This document shows, piece by piece, positions 53,682-62,919 of a stretch of DNA of 64,000 nucleotides (positions are counted from its first letter, which is position 1; each line of letters opens with the position of its first letter). A program made the translations under genes and the position numbers. Below the pieces are notes generated by a model, which saw nothing but the letters and a program-made list of their open reading frames with translations, searched no databases and had not been told where the DNA came from. Source of the DNA: an uncultured Mucispirillum sp. (lineage in GTDB: Bacteria > Chrysiogenota > Deferribacteres > Deferribacterales > Mucispirillaceae); NCBI GenBank assembly GCA_944324495.1, contig CALUWN010000002.1, forward strand, positions 62,001 through 126,000, given 5' to 3'.

Positions 53682-54130
53682 ATTATAAAATCCTCTTTTT
53701 TAATAATCTGCATAACTAAAGCAGGGGAGTAACCCTTATTTTTAAGAAAATTTAAACATTTAATATAATCTTTATAAGGGTCATCACTGTTTTTTTTAAT
53801 ATAGCGTTTGCTGTATCTTAAAATATGTTCTTCCATAGAAATATTTTCTTTTTCACATATTTTTTCTATGGAAGAAACATCCATTTCACAGCCTTTTAAA
53901 TAAAGTTTGTTTGAAATATAGTATGGTCCATAACCTGCAGAAAGTTTATTTCTTGCATAGTTATAAGCAGTTTTTTTATCATCTACATAGCCATGACTTG
54001 CCATATAGTCTACAGCAATTTCTGCCTGCTCATGCCCAAACTTGCTTTTTACTTTTTCATAGAGTTCATTTTTAAAATAATCTCTTATACCAAGCAGTTT
54101 ATAAGCATAGCTAATAGATTTATCAGCCAT
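53678..54130 (-). CDS. recX: RecA regulatory protein RecX
   Basis: 150 aa, three-helix repeats typical of Rec[21 protein letters not shown], then [20 protein letters not shown] and [15 protein letters not shown]. It blocks or caps RecA filaments. The ATG overlaps the recA stop (TAATG), so it is coupled to its target. Confidence 0.88.
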   Translation of the reverse strand: MADKSISYAYKLLGIRDYFKNELYEKVKSKFGHEQAEIAVDYMASHGYVDDKKTAYNYARNKLSAGYGPYYISNKLYLKGCEMDVSSIEKICEKENISMEEHILRYSKRYIKKNSDDPYKDYIKCLNFLKNKGYSPALVMQIIKKEDFII

Positions 54131-55182
54131 TATTTTTCAGTTTCAGTTTTTTCTGCCTTTTTAGCAGGTTTAGTTTGTTCTGCTTCGTCTTCTACTTCAA
54201 TATTAAATTTTTTCCTAAGCTGCCTTTCCACAGATTTTGCAATATCTGGGTTTTGCTCAAAAAATATTCTTGCATTAACTTCGCCTTGTCCAAGCTTAGT
54301 GTCCCCCATAGAAAACCATGCACCAGATTTTTGTATAATACCTGCTTCCACACCCATACCAAGTATAATACTTTCATTTGAAATACCTTTACCAAAAAGT
54401 ACATCAAATTCAGCTTTTTTAAATGGAGGTGACATTTTGTTTTTCACAACTTTTACAGATATTTTATTAGCAATAACTTCTTCTTTTTCTTTTATCTGAT
54501 TGCCTTTTTTAACTTCCATTCTAACTGAGGCATAGAATTTTAATGCGTTACCACCTGTAGTAGTTTCAGGGTTGCCAAACATAACACCTAATTTCATACG
54601 TGTTTGGTTAATGAAAATAAGGCAGGTTTTAGATTTATTAACAATGGCAGTAAGCTTCCTTAAAGCCTGACTCATAAGCCTTGCCTGAAGACCCATATGA
54701 GCATCCCCCATATCGCCTTCAATTTCAGCTTTTGGAGTAAGTGCTGCCACAGAGTCCACAACTATTACATCAATAGCACCACTTCTAACAAGTGTTTCAG
54801 TGATTTCTAAAGCTGCTTCCCCGTTATCTGGTTGAGAAACAAGTAAATCATCAGTATTAACACCAATTGCAGCAGCATAAGTAGGGTCAAGTGCATGTTC
54901 TGCGTCAATAAATGCCGCAACGCCGCCTTGTTTTTGTGCTTCTGCTATAATGTGAAGTGCAATTGTAGTTTTACCACTGGATTCTGCACCATATATTTCA
55001 ATAATTCTTCCGCGAGGCACACCGCCTATACCTAAAGCCACATCTAGTGATAATGCACCTGTTGGTATAACTGGTATTTTTTCATCTGGCTTATCACCAA
55101 GCCTCATAAGCGAGCCTTTGCCAAAATCTTTTTCTATCTTACCTAAAGCAAGCTCCAGTGCTTTCTTTTTATCGCTGTCCAT
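54130..55182 (-). CDS. recA: Recombinase RecA
   Basis: 350 aa. The N-terminus [20 protein letters not shown] is followed by Walker [17 protein letters not shown] (A in place of the usual P), Walker [19 protein letters not shown], loop region [15 protein letters not shown], and [20 protein letters not shown]. The C-terminal tail is Lys/Glu-rich. It carries out homologous recombination and SOS induction. No LexA-box pattern that I recognise lies in the short upstream gap. Confidence 0.98.
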   Translation of the reverse strand: MDSDKKKALELALGKIEKDFGKGSLMRLGDKPDEKIPVIPTGALSLDVALGIGGVPRGRIIEIYGAESSGKTTIALHIIAEAQKQGGVAAFIDAEHALDPTYAAAIGVNTDDLLVSQPDNGEAALEITETLVRSGAIDVIVVDSVAALTPKAEIEGDMGDAHMGLQARLMSQALRKLTAIVNKSKTCLIFINQTRMKLGVMFGNPETTTGGNALKFYASVRMEVKKGNQIKEKEEVIANKISVKVVKNKMSPPFKKAEFDVLFGKGISNESIILGMGVEAGIIQKSGAWFSMGDTKLGQGEVNARIFFEQNPDIAKSVERQLRKKFNIEVEDEAEQTKPAKKAEKTETEK

Positions 55183-55225
55183 CTAGCCTCCAAATCTATT
55201 TAGTAAGCTTATTATATAAAAGTTA

Positions 55226-55242
55226 GCGACAATGAATGTCGC
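55226..55242. terminator. Small hairpin between leuA and recA
   Basis: GCGACA-ATGAA-TGTCGC, a 6-bp stem located just after the leuA stop on the minus strand. The following T content is poor, so termination would be weak. Confidence 0.35.
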
Positions 55243-55248
55243 ATTAAA

Positions 55249-56772
55249 TTATTTTTCGTTTCTGCTAAGATAATTATTTAAAGCATTAATATATGCTTCA
55301 ACTGATGCTATTAATACATCTGTAGAATAGCCTTTTCCTAAAACATCTATACCGCTTTTATCAAACTCAGCAATAACAGTAACTTCCCCTTGAGCGTCTT
55401 TGCCTTGAGTTACAGCATTGATTTTATAGCTTTTCAGCCTGCCTTCATGGCCTGATATTCTTTCAACTGCTTTAAATGCAGAATCAACTGGGCCTTCACC
55501 TGTTGAAGAATCAGTTAATATTTCGCCATTATCTTTTTTAAGCCTAAGTGTTGCTGTAGCTATTAAGCTTGAACCACTGTTAAAGCCAACATAATCAAGC
55601 TCATAATATTTTTTAGTATCACTTAATTTACCAAGGACAATAGCTTCTAAATCTTCATCAAAAATTTCTTTTTTCTTATCGGCCAAATCTTTAAATGCAG
55701 CAAAAGCTTTTTCCAAATGCTCATCATCTAAAGAGTATCCCATTTCTGCAAGCCTTGCTTTAAATGCAGCCCTGCCAGAATGTTTTCCAAGTACAAGTGT
55801 ATTTTTTAGAACACCCACACTTTCTGCCGTCATAATCTCATAAGTGGAACGTTCTTTTAATACGCCATCTTGATGTATGCCAGATTCATGAGCAAAAGCG
55901 TTTTTGCCAACAATAGCTTTATTTGGCTGTACCTCAACACCTGTAATGCTTGTAATCATCCTGCTTGTTTTATATATTTCTGTAGTATTGATTGTAGTAT
56001 ATATATCTTTATAGAAATCTTTTCTAACATTACAAGCCATACATATTTCTTCTAAAGCAGAGTTACCAGCTCTTTCGCCAATACCGTTAATTGTACATTC
56101 CACTTGGTCAGCACCTGCTCTAATAGCAGCTAAAGAGTTTGCAACCCCCATACCCAAATCATCATGGTTATGGGTACTTAAAATTACCTTATCAATATTT
56201 GCTACATTGTTTTTTACGCTAGAGAAAAGATTATATATTTCATCAGGCATAATATAACCAACAGTATCAGGAAGGTTAATAGTAGTAGCACCTTCTTTAA
56301 TAACAGCATCAATTATTTTATATAAAAATTCAGGGTCAGACCTAAGTGCATCTTCTGCACTAAATTCTACATCATCACATAAATTTCTAGCATACCTAAC
56401 TGCTTCTTTTGCAATCTCAATAACTTCTTCCCGAGATTTTTTAAGTTTATACTGCATATGAATATCAGATGTAGCAATAAAAGTATGAATTCTAGGGCGT
56501 GCTGCTTTTTTAGTAGCTTCATAAACTGCATCTATATCATTTTTTGTAGCACGTGCAAGGCCACAAACAGTAGAATTTTTAATTAAAGATGCAATTTGAG
56601 AAACAGCATCAAAATCACCGGGAGATGATGCAGGAAAGCCTGCCTCAATAACATCAACCCCAAGCCTTTCCAGTTGCAGAGCAAGGCGGATTTTTTCTTC
56701 TGTTTTCATACTAAAACCCGGGCATTGCTCTCCGTCGCGTAATGTTGTATCAAAAAATATTAATTTTCGCAT
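55249..56772 (-). CDS. leuA: 2-isopropylmalate synthase
   Basis: 507 aa. The TIM-barrel start is FFDTTLRDGEQCPGFSM with the metal-binding aspartate. HxH metal ligands are in ILSTHNHDDLGMGVANSLA, and GAGNSALEE-like IGERAGNSALEEI follows. HESGIHQDGVLK is the LeuA-specific segment, and a C-terminal regulatory domain (LDYVGFNSGSSLIATATLRL) carries leucine feedback. It commits 2-oxoisovalerate to leucine synthesis. It follows pssA by 16 bp on the same strand. Confidence 0.95.
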   Translation of the reverse strand: MRKLIFFDTTLRDGEQCPGFSMKTEEKIRLALQLERLGVDVIEAGFPASSPGDFDAVSQIASLIKNSTVCGLARATKNDIDAVYEATKKAARPRIHTFIATSDIHMQYKLKKSREEVIEIAKEAVRYARNLCDDVEFSAEDALRSDPEFLYKIIDAVIKEGATTINLPDTVGYIMPDEIYNLFSSVKNNVANIDKVILSTHNHDDLGMGVANSLAAIRAGADQVECTINGIGERAGNSALEEICMACNVRKDFYKDIYTTINTTEIYKTSRMITSITGVEVQPNKAIVGKNAFAHESGIHQDGVLKERSTYEIMTAESVGVLKNTLVLGKHSGRAAFKARLAEMGYSLDDEHLEKAFAAFKDLADKKKEIFDEDLEAIVLGKLSDTKKYYELDYVGFNSGSSLIATATLRLKKDNGEILTDSSTGEGPVDSAFKAVERISGHEGRLKSYKINAVTQGKDAQGEVTVIAEFDKSGIDVLGKGYSTDVLIASVEAYINALNNYLSRNEK

Positions 56773-56788
56773 TAATTAACTCCAAATA

Positions 56789-57589
56789 TTAAGCATCCTC
56801 ACAAGAGGTGCTGACTTCTTTAGGTTTACCTTTAAAAATTCTAAAGAAAGCAATTAAAATACCTGTTACAATATATGTAATAATCATAACAAATGAAACT
56901 ATTTCAAAATAAAGCACAAGTACAGATATTAAAACAAGTAAAAGTACAAGTGTTTGAAATGGGTGAGATTTTAAAAACCCAAATTTTTTAAAGCTAAAAA
57001 ATGGTACAGTGCTTACCATTAAAAATGCAAGTACATATATGCTTACAAGAAAAAATATTGATAGGGCAGTTTTTGTTAAATCAAGGTTTAGTTCATTAAT
57101 AAAAAGAACGCTTGTAGCAATAAATGCAGCAGCTGCAGGAATAGGCAACCCTACAAAATAAACATTACTGATTTTACCGCTTTGCACATTAAAACGAGCA
57201 AGCCTTAAAGCACCACTTGCAATAAAAAAGAATGCTGCTACAATACCAAGCCTGCCAAAGCCTTTTAAAAGCCATTCATAAACTAATATGGCAGGGGCAA
57301 CACCAAATGACACCATATCGCATAATGAATCAAGCTGAACGCCAAAATCACTTGTGCCGTTTACAATTCTAGCAACTTTTCCATCAATTCCGTCAAAAAA
57401 AGCAGCTAATATTAAAAGATAGGCAGCAAAAACAAAATTATCGCCTTGTATATTCATACTGCCAACAGAAAGCATAATAGAATAGACACCGCAGAAAAGC
57501 CCTAATATAGTAATAACATTAGGTAAAATAATATTTCTATTTCTAAGTGTCATATTTAATTTATTTTGTTTGTTTGAAAATATACTCAT
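56789..57589 (-). CDS. pssA: CDP-diacylglycerol-serine O-phosphatidyltransferase
   Basis: 266 aa, integral membrane. The CDP-alcohol phosphotransferase motif is FDGIDGKVARIVNGTSDFGV continuing into QLDSLCDMVSFGVAPA (DG..AR...G...D...D). Makes phosphatidylserine for Psd, whose gene is directly upstream on the same strand (21 bp). Several hydrophobic segments fit the family topology. Confidence 0.93.
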   Translation of the reverse strand: MSIFSNKQNKLNMTLRNRNIILPNVITILGLFCGVYSIMLSVGSMNIQGDNFVFAAYLLILAAFFDGIDGKVARIVNGTSDFGVQLDSLCDMVSFGVAPAILVYEWLLKGFGRLGIVAAFFFIASGALRLARFNVQSGKISNVYFVGLPIPAAAAFIATSVLFINELNLDLTKTALSIFFLVSIYVLAFLMVSTVPFFSFKKFGFLKSHPFQTLVLLLVLISVLVLYFEIVSFVMIITYIVTGILIAFFRIFKGKPKEVSTSCEDA

Positions 57590-57610
57590 ATATGTACCTT
57601 ATTAAACATA

Positions 57611-58222
57611 TTAAAATTTGGCAATAATACTTTCCCCTGCTTTAACATTATCATCAACATTAACAGTGATTTCAGCAGATAATGGAAAGTAGTGGTCTAC
57701 GCGTGAAGAAAATTTAATCATACCAAACCTATCCCCAGTAGCCATTAAATCGCCTTCTTTAACATAGCTTACAGTTCTTCTAGCAACTAAACCTGCCACT
57801 TGAACTGCAATAACCTTTCCATATTTTGTATCAAAAGTAATAATATTTTTTTCGTTTATAATAGAAGCATCAGGACGGCTGGCATTAACAAATTTCCCTG
57901 GTATATGCTCAATAGAAGTAACTGTACCAGTAACAGGCGTTCTATTTATATGCACAGAAAAAACATTCATAAAAACGCCAACTTTTTTATATTTTTCGCC
58001 ATTAAATTCTACTTCTTGAATTTCAACAACTTTACCATCAGCAGCAGAAACTGCAATATCCTGCTCAACAGGTGTATTTCTTTCTGGGTCTCTAAAAAAC
58101 CAGATAAATAGTGCTAGTAGTAGTATAGATATAGTAACCCATATAAACCATGGGATAATGTAAAATAGAATAGTTGCAACAAGTGCACTGATAATAAACG
58201 GGTATCCTTCCTTTGCAATCAT
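57611..58222 (-). CDS. psd: Phosphatidylserine decarboxylase (short, archaeal-type)
   Basis: 203 aa, the short Psd class. Two N-terminal hydrophobic segments (FIISALVATILFYIIPWFIW) are followed by FFRDPERNTP, SAADGKVVEI, and the histidine-bearing FMNVFSVHINRTPVTGTV. The self-cleavage site region reads GMIKFSSRVDHYFPLSAEI. Family members usually have FGSRVD, where cleavage before serine creates the pyruvoyl group. Here glycine is replaced by serine. GAGG precedes the ATG. It leads psd-pssA-leuA and is separated from ilvC by an insertion block. Confidence 0.92.
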   Translation of the reverse strand: MIAKEGYPFIISALVATILFYIIPWFIWVTISILLLALFIWFFRDPERNTPVEQDIAVSAADGKVVEIQEVEFNGEKYKKVGVFMNVFSVHINRTPVTGTVTSIEHIPGKFVNASRPDASIINEKNIITFDTKYGKVIAVQVAGLVARRTVSYVKEGDLMATGDRFGMIKFSSRVDHYFPLSAEITVNVDDNVKAGESIIAKF

Positions 58223-58450
58223 AATGACCTCACAAAAATATAGTTGTCCTTATACTATCATAAAATAATATTACTAGCAATAAATTTTATATATGTAATG
58301 TGTAATAAATATGTAATTAATTACTCAAGAGCATGGAGCATATATATTATCTCAGGCAAAGGAATGTATAATCTTGATAATAACTGCTATATGGTACAAA
58401 AAGACGATTATATTTTTATGGTTTCTTATTGTATTCAAGGTGTTTATGGT

Positions 58451-58616
58451 CTGCTTCACCCCCATTTTTTTAAAACACCTTAATTTTTATTATTGATAAT
58501 AAGATTCTTCGCCTACTATCGTAGGCTCAGAATGACAGTTATTACAATTATTTCTATTTTTACATATATTATCAAGTAGTTATAGCATTTTTTAATAAAA
58601 AATGGGGGTGAAGCAG
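58451..58616. repeat. MITE unit, copy 1 (166 bp, complete)
   Basis: It begins CTGCTTCACCCCC and ends GGGGGTGAAGCAG. An internal hairpin GCCTAC-TATC-GTAGGC lies at about 58509-58524. The last ~105 bp are nearly identical to copy 2. Confidence 0.85.
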
Positions 58617-59164
58617 TAAAAGAAAACTATTCACATACTCATAAGCCATTATAAGCGAATGCGAAAGTTAGTAAAATATTAATAGTTTTTATCCATATTT
58701 AGGAGCTAAAGTTATATTATCACTGAGCGACTTATTTCATACGCAGTGTTTTTTGCGTAATGGTTATGGAATTTTTGTTTGAGTATTACTAATGTTTTTT
58801 ATTAGTAATGCGAGTTCAAATTTCATATGGAGAAAAAAACACGGAGTGGTTATGGAATTTGGCGAGCGTTTTTTGCGAGGACAATATTTCCCGACCGAAT
58901 AGGAAGGATATAGAAATATTGGCTGGGTAGGAAGGGATAATATAACATTTCTACACATTTTTGAGATTTTCGGCGTAAAAATATGGAAAGGTAAAAATAT
59001 GGCAGTAAGATATTAATAGATTATACTTAATTTTAATATATCTGAAACTGTTATATTTTTTAAGTTTACAATTTCATTTTCTTACGCTCAATATTACACA
59101 GTAGTAATATCAATAATCTATTAATAATATTACAACCCTATACAATTAAAAAGGTTAAAAGAAA

Positions 59165-59277
59165 CTGCTTCGCCTACTATCGTAGGCTCTGAATGACAGT
59201 TATTACAATTATTTCTATTTTTACATATATTATCAAATAGTTATAGCATTTTTTAATAAAAAATGGGGGTGAAGCAG
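59165..59277. repeat. MITE unit, copy 2 (113 bp, internally deleted)
   Basis: CTGCTTC joins directly to GCCTACTATC, as if copy 1 had lost the segment between its two CTTC sequences. The rest matches copy 1 with very few differences and shares the outer end of the composite element. Confidence 0.8.
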
Positions 59278-59350
59278 GTTTATGGTGTAGGAAAAGATGA
59301 TTTTATATATATCTATTCAAAAGATTGTAATAGAGATGAGGAAATATATC

Positions 59351-59512
59351 TAAGCCAAAAATAGCATTTTTGACTTGGGTTATTAAATGCAATTTATAAT
59401 TACTCACCGTAATTATAAAAATAAAGCAGTTTTATATAAGCCAAAAATAGCATTTTTGGCTTGAATTTTTAAATGCTTTTTATAATTACTCACCGTAATT
59501 ATAAAAATAAAG
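59351..59512. repeat. Two tandem 86-bp units of paired hairpins
   Basis: Units begin at 59351 and 59437. Each has a GCCAAAAAT-AGC-ATTTTTGGC type hairpin (perfect 11-bp stem at 59438-59462) and a TTATAATTAC-TCACC-GTAATTATAA hairpin (59394-59418 and 59480-59504). Runs of A and T on both sides make them look like bidirectional terminators. Confidence 0.8.
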
Positions 59513-59547
59513 TGGCAGTTTTACCGCACAGGTCGCTAAAACTGCCA
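59513..59547 (-). terminator. Terminator of the ilvDBNC operon
   Basis: An 11-bp stem (TGGCAGTTTTA with its complement, 13-nt loop) lies 42 bp after the ilvC stop, followed on the minus strand by a T-rich run. Confidence 0.75.
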
Positions 59548-59588
59548 ATTATATTAATGAATGTATTAAAATCTATTGTATATAATTT

Positions 59589-60608
<1,020 letters not shown>

Positions 60609-60649
60609 TTATCCCTCAATAAATTAATATAATTTAGCTTGAAAGCAAT

Positions 60650-61171
60650 TTATTTATTATTTTTTAATTTTTCCATTTCACTTGTGGCTTTTGAGCCTCT
60701 ACCTATTGCAAGGCAACCAGAACGCACCATCTCAATAATACCATATGGGCGTACAAGGTCTACAAAAGCCTGCAGTTTGTCATTATCACCTGTGATTTCT
60801 ATTACCATACTTTCAGGGGTAATATCAACAACATTTCCTCTAAATGTATTTACCATATTATAAATATCACTTCTATATTTTTGAGTAACATATACTTTTA
60901 TTAAAATAAGCTCTCTTTCAATATGGTTGTAAGATGTTAAATCTCTCACCTTTAATACATTTATAAGTTTGCGGAGCTGTTTAATAATCTGCTCTATAAT
61001 TCTGTCATCACCAACAGTAACAATAGTCATCATAGAAACATCGTGTTTTTCTGTAGAGTTTACTGTTAAGCTTTCAATATTGTAGCCTCTGCCAGAAAAA
61101 AGCCCTGCAACTCTAGCAAGTACACCAAATTTATTTTCCACAAGTATTGATATAATATGCCTTTTTTCCAT
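60650..61171 (-). CDS. ilvN: Acetolactate synthase regulatory (small) subunit
   Basis: 173 aa, of the larger IlvH-type size. The ACT domain starts HIISILVENKFGVLARVAGL and FSGRGYNIESLTV, with the valine site region, and the second half has YNMVNTFRGNVVDITPESMV. It confers valine feedback on IlvB. The gap to ilvB is 6 bp. Confidence 0.94.
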   Translation of the reverse strand: MEKRHIISILVENKFGVLARVAGLFSGRGYNIESLTVNSTEKHDVSMMTIVTVGDDRIIEQIIKQLRKLINVLKVRDLTSYNHIERELILIKVYVTQKYRSDIYNMVNTFRGNVVDITPESMVIEITGDNDKLQAFVDLVRPYGIIEMVRSGCLAIGRGSKATSEMEKLKNNK

Positions 61172-61177
61172 AACTGC

Positions 61178-62872
61178 CTACCTGATAATCATTTCATCTA
61201 TGGAAGCACCAGCTGGCACCATAGGGTAAACATTTTCTTCCCTGTCGCACACAAAGTCCATAATAACTGGTACATTTTTAATTTTTAGTGACTCTCTTAA
61301 AACTGCTTCTACATCAGCAGGTTTTTCAGCACGTAAGCCAATACAGCCGTAAGCTTCAGCAAGTTTTACAAAATCAGGCTGTACTTCAAGGCAGGTATCT
61401 GAATATTTTTTATTAAAAAATAACTGCTGCCACTGCCTAACCATTCCTAAAAACTTGTTATTAATAATAACTGTTTTAACCCCAAGCCTGTATTGAACGC
61501 AGGTAGTAAGCTCTTGTATATTCATTAATATACCGCCATCCCCTGTAACGCAGAATACTTCTTTATCTGGCCTGCCAACCTTTGCACCCATAGCAGCAGG
61601 AAGCCCATAGCCCATTGTACCCATACCGCCTGAAGATAAAAACTGGCGTGGAAATTTATATTTATAAAACTGACCTGCCCACATTTGGTTTTGACCTACA
61701 TCTGTGGCAATAATAGCATCTCCCTCAGTAACTTTATATAAAGTTTCTATTACAAACTGAGGTTTAATTATATTATCGCTGTATTTATATGAAAATGGTT
61801 TTTCATTATCCCAGTTTTTAACAGTATCAAACCATTTATTTCTATCTTCTGCACATTTTTCCCATTTGTAATCTTTTAAGTATTTATTAATCATACATAA
61901 AACATTATAGCTGTCGCCTACAACAGGGATTTCAATATCTACAGTTTTAGAAATAGATGATGGGTCAATATCAATATGAGCAATACGTGCGTTTTTTGCA
62001 AACCTGTCTAATCTGCCTGTAGAACGGTCAGTAAAACGAGTGCCTATTGCTATAATATAGTCTGATTCTGTAACAGCCATATTAGAAGCGTAGTTACCGT
62101 GCATTCCAAGCCAGCCAATCCATTTTGCATCATTTGCAGGGTAGCCGCTTAAGCCCATAAATGAAGAAACAACAGGTATATTTAAAGTATTTGTAAATTT
62201 AATAAGTTCTTCTGTTGCACCTTTACTAACTTTCACACCACCACCAATATATATAACTGGTTTTTTAGCAGATTCTAAAACTTTTAAAAGTTTTTTCACC
62301 TGCATTGGGTGGCCTTCCACATTAGGCTGATAACCTGCTAAAAACACTTTTGTATCAGGCTCATATTTAGTTTTTGCAGCAAACACATCTTTTGGTATGT
62401 CAACTAAAACAGGGCCAGGCCTGCCTGTAGTTGCAATATGTATTGCTTCATTTAATGTATTAGCAAGTTCATTTACATCTGTTACAAGATAGCTGTGTTT
62501 TACAATAGGGCGTGTAATACCCACAATATCTGCTTCCTGAAAGGCATCTCCACCGATTAAGCTTGTAACAACCTGACCAGTAATCACAAGCATAGGTACG
62601 CTGTCCATATAAGCCGTGCCAATACCTGTTACAAGGTTAGTAGCACCGGGACCGCTTGTAGCCATACATACACCGATTTTGCCAGTTGCTCTTGCATAAC
62701 CGTCAGCAGCATGAGCTCCACCCTGCTCATGGCGAGGCAGAATATGTTTTAAATCAGAATCAAATAATGTATCGTAAAACCCAGTTAAAGAACCGCCCGG
62801 GTAGCTAAATATAACTTCTACTCCGTTTCGTTTTAAGCAGTCTATAACTATTTCACCGCCTGAACAAATCAT
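61178..62872 (-). CDS. ilvB: Acetolactate synthase catalytic (large) subunit
   Basis: 564 aa. The N-terminal Pyr domain has VIFSYPGGSLTGFYDTLF and the catalytic glutamate in LPRHEQGGAHAADGYARATG. The FAD domain is in the middle. The C-terminal ThDP domain has GGMGTMGYGLPAAMGAKVGR and GDGGILMNIQELTT. It condenses two pyruvates, or pyruvate with oxobutyrate. It lies between ilvN and ilvD on the same strand. Confidence 0.96.
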   Translation of the reverse strand: MICSGGEIVIDCLKRNGVEVIFSYPGGSLTGFYDTLFDSDLKHILPRHEQGGAHAADGYARATGKIGVCMATSGPGATNLVTGIGTAYMDSVPMLVITGQVVTSLIGGDAFQEADIVGITRPIVKHSYLVTDVNELANTLNEAIHIATTGRPGPVLVDIPKDVFAAKTKYEPDTKVFLAGYQPNVEGHPMQVKKLLKVLESAKKPVIYIGGGVKVSKGATEELIKFTNTLNIPVVSSFMGLSGYPANDAKWIGWLGMHGNYASNMAVTESDYIIAIGTRFTDRSTGRLDRFAKNARIAHIDIDPSSISKTVDIEIPVVGDSYNVLCMINKYLKDYKWEKCAEDRNKWFDTVKNWDNEKPFSYKYSDNIIKPQFVIETLYKVTEGDAIIATDVGQNQMWAGQFYKYKFPRQFLSSGGMGTMGYGLPAAMGAKVGRPDKEVFCVTGDGGILMNIQELTTCVQYRLGVKTVIINNKFLGMVRQWQQLFFNKKYSDTCLEVQPDFVKLAEAYGCIGLRAEKPADVEAVLRESLKIKNVPVIMDFVCDREENVYPMVPAGASIDEMIIR

Positions 62873-62919
62873 TTTATTTACTCCAATATTTTTGCTTTTT
62901 TGGGTATTGCCCCAAAAAA

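Larger units (their letters stand above)
58451..59277. mobile_element. 827-bp MITE-like composite insertion with 9-bp target duplication
   Basis: Both ends carry the same 20-bp inverted terminal repeat, CTGCTTCACCCCCATTTTTT (58451-58470 and, inverted, 59258-59277). The host sequence GTTTATGGT is duplicated on either side (58442-58450 and 59278-59286). No transposase gene is inside, so it is non-autonomous. Two related MITE units sit at its ends (58451-58616 and 59165-59277), with 548 bp of unrelated sequence between them. That spacer has no convincing gene. It carries a repeated TGGTTATGGAATTT (about 58759 and 58848) and an inverted repeat around ATTAATAGATTA (about 59010-59140). Confidence 0.85.
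58318..59364 (+). pseudogene. Broken cupin gene fragment (ureidoglycine aminohydrolase-like), interrupted by an insertion
   Basis: Two coding pieces flank the 827-bp insertion. Before it, QEHGAYILS in one frame is followed after a frameshift by GKGMYNLDNNCYMVQKDDYI and VSYCIQGVYG. After it, the text resumes at the duplicated target as VYGVGKDDFIYIYSKDCNRD, ending LSQK and a stop at 59362. Joined, this resembles the C-terminal cupin of (S)-ureidoglycine aminohydrolase/YlbA-type proteins. The N-terminal part is missing: a stop lies just upstream and no start with a ribosome site is seen. It runs against the surrounding operon and is a dead remnant. Confidence 0.7.

Noticed and set aside
58244-58483. 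79-aa plus-strand frame taken as an intact gene
   Set aside because: Its end lies inside the inserted element, its start is unconvincing, and the cupin-like text continues beyond the insertion; it is part of a pseudogene.
58764-58958. 64-aa frame on the minus strand inside the insertion block
   Set aside because: No ribosome site or neighbours, and it lies in the spacer of the MITE composite with internal repeats; most likely chance.
58451-59277. Autonomous insertion sequence
   Set aside because: Ends and target duplication are clear, but there is no transposase frame inside 827 bp.
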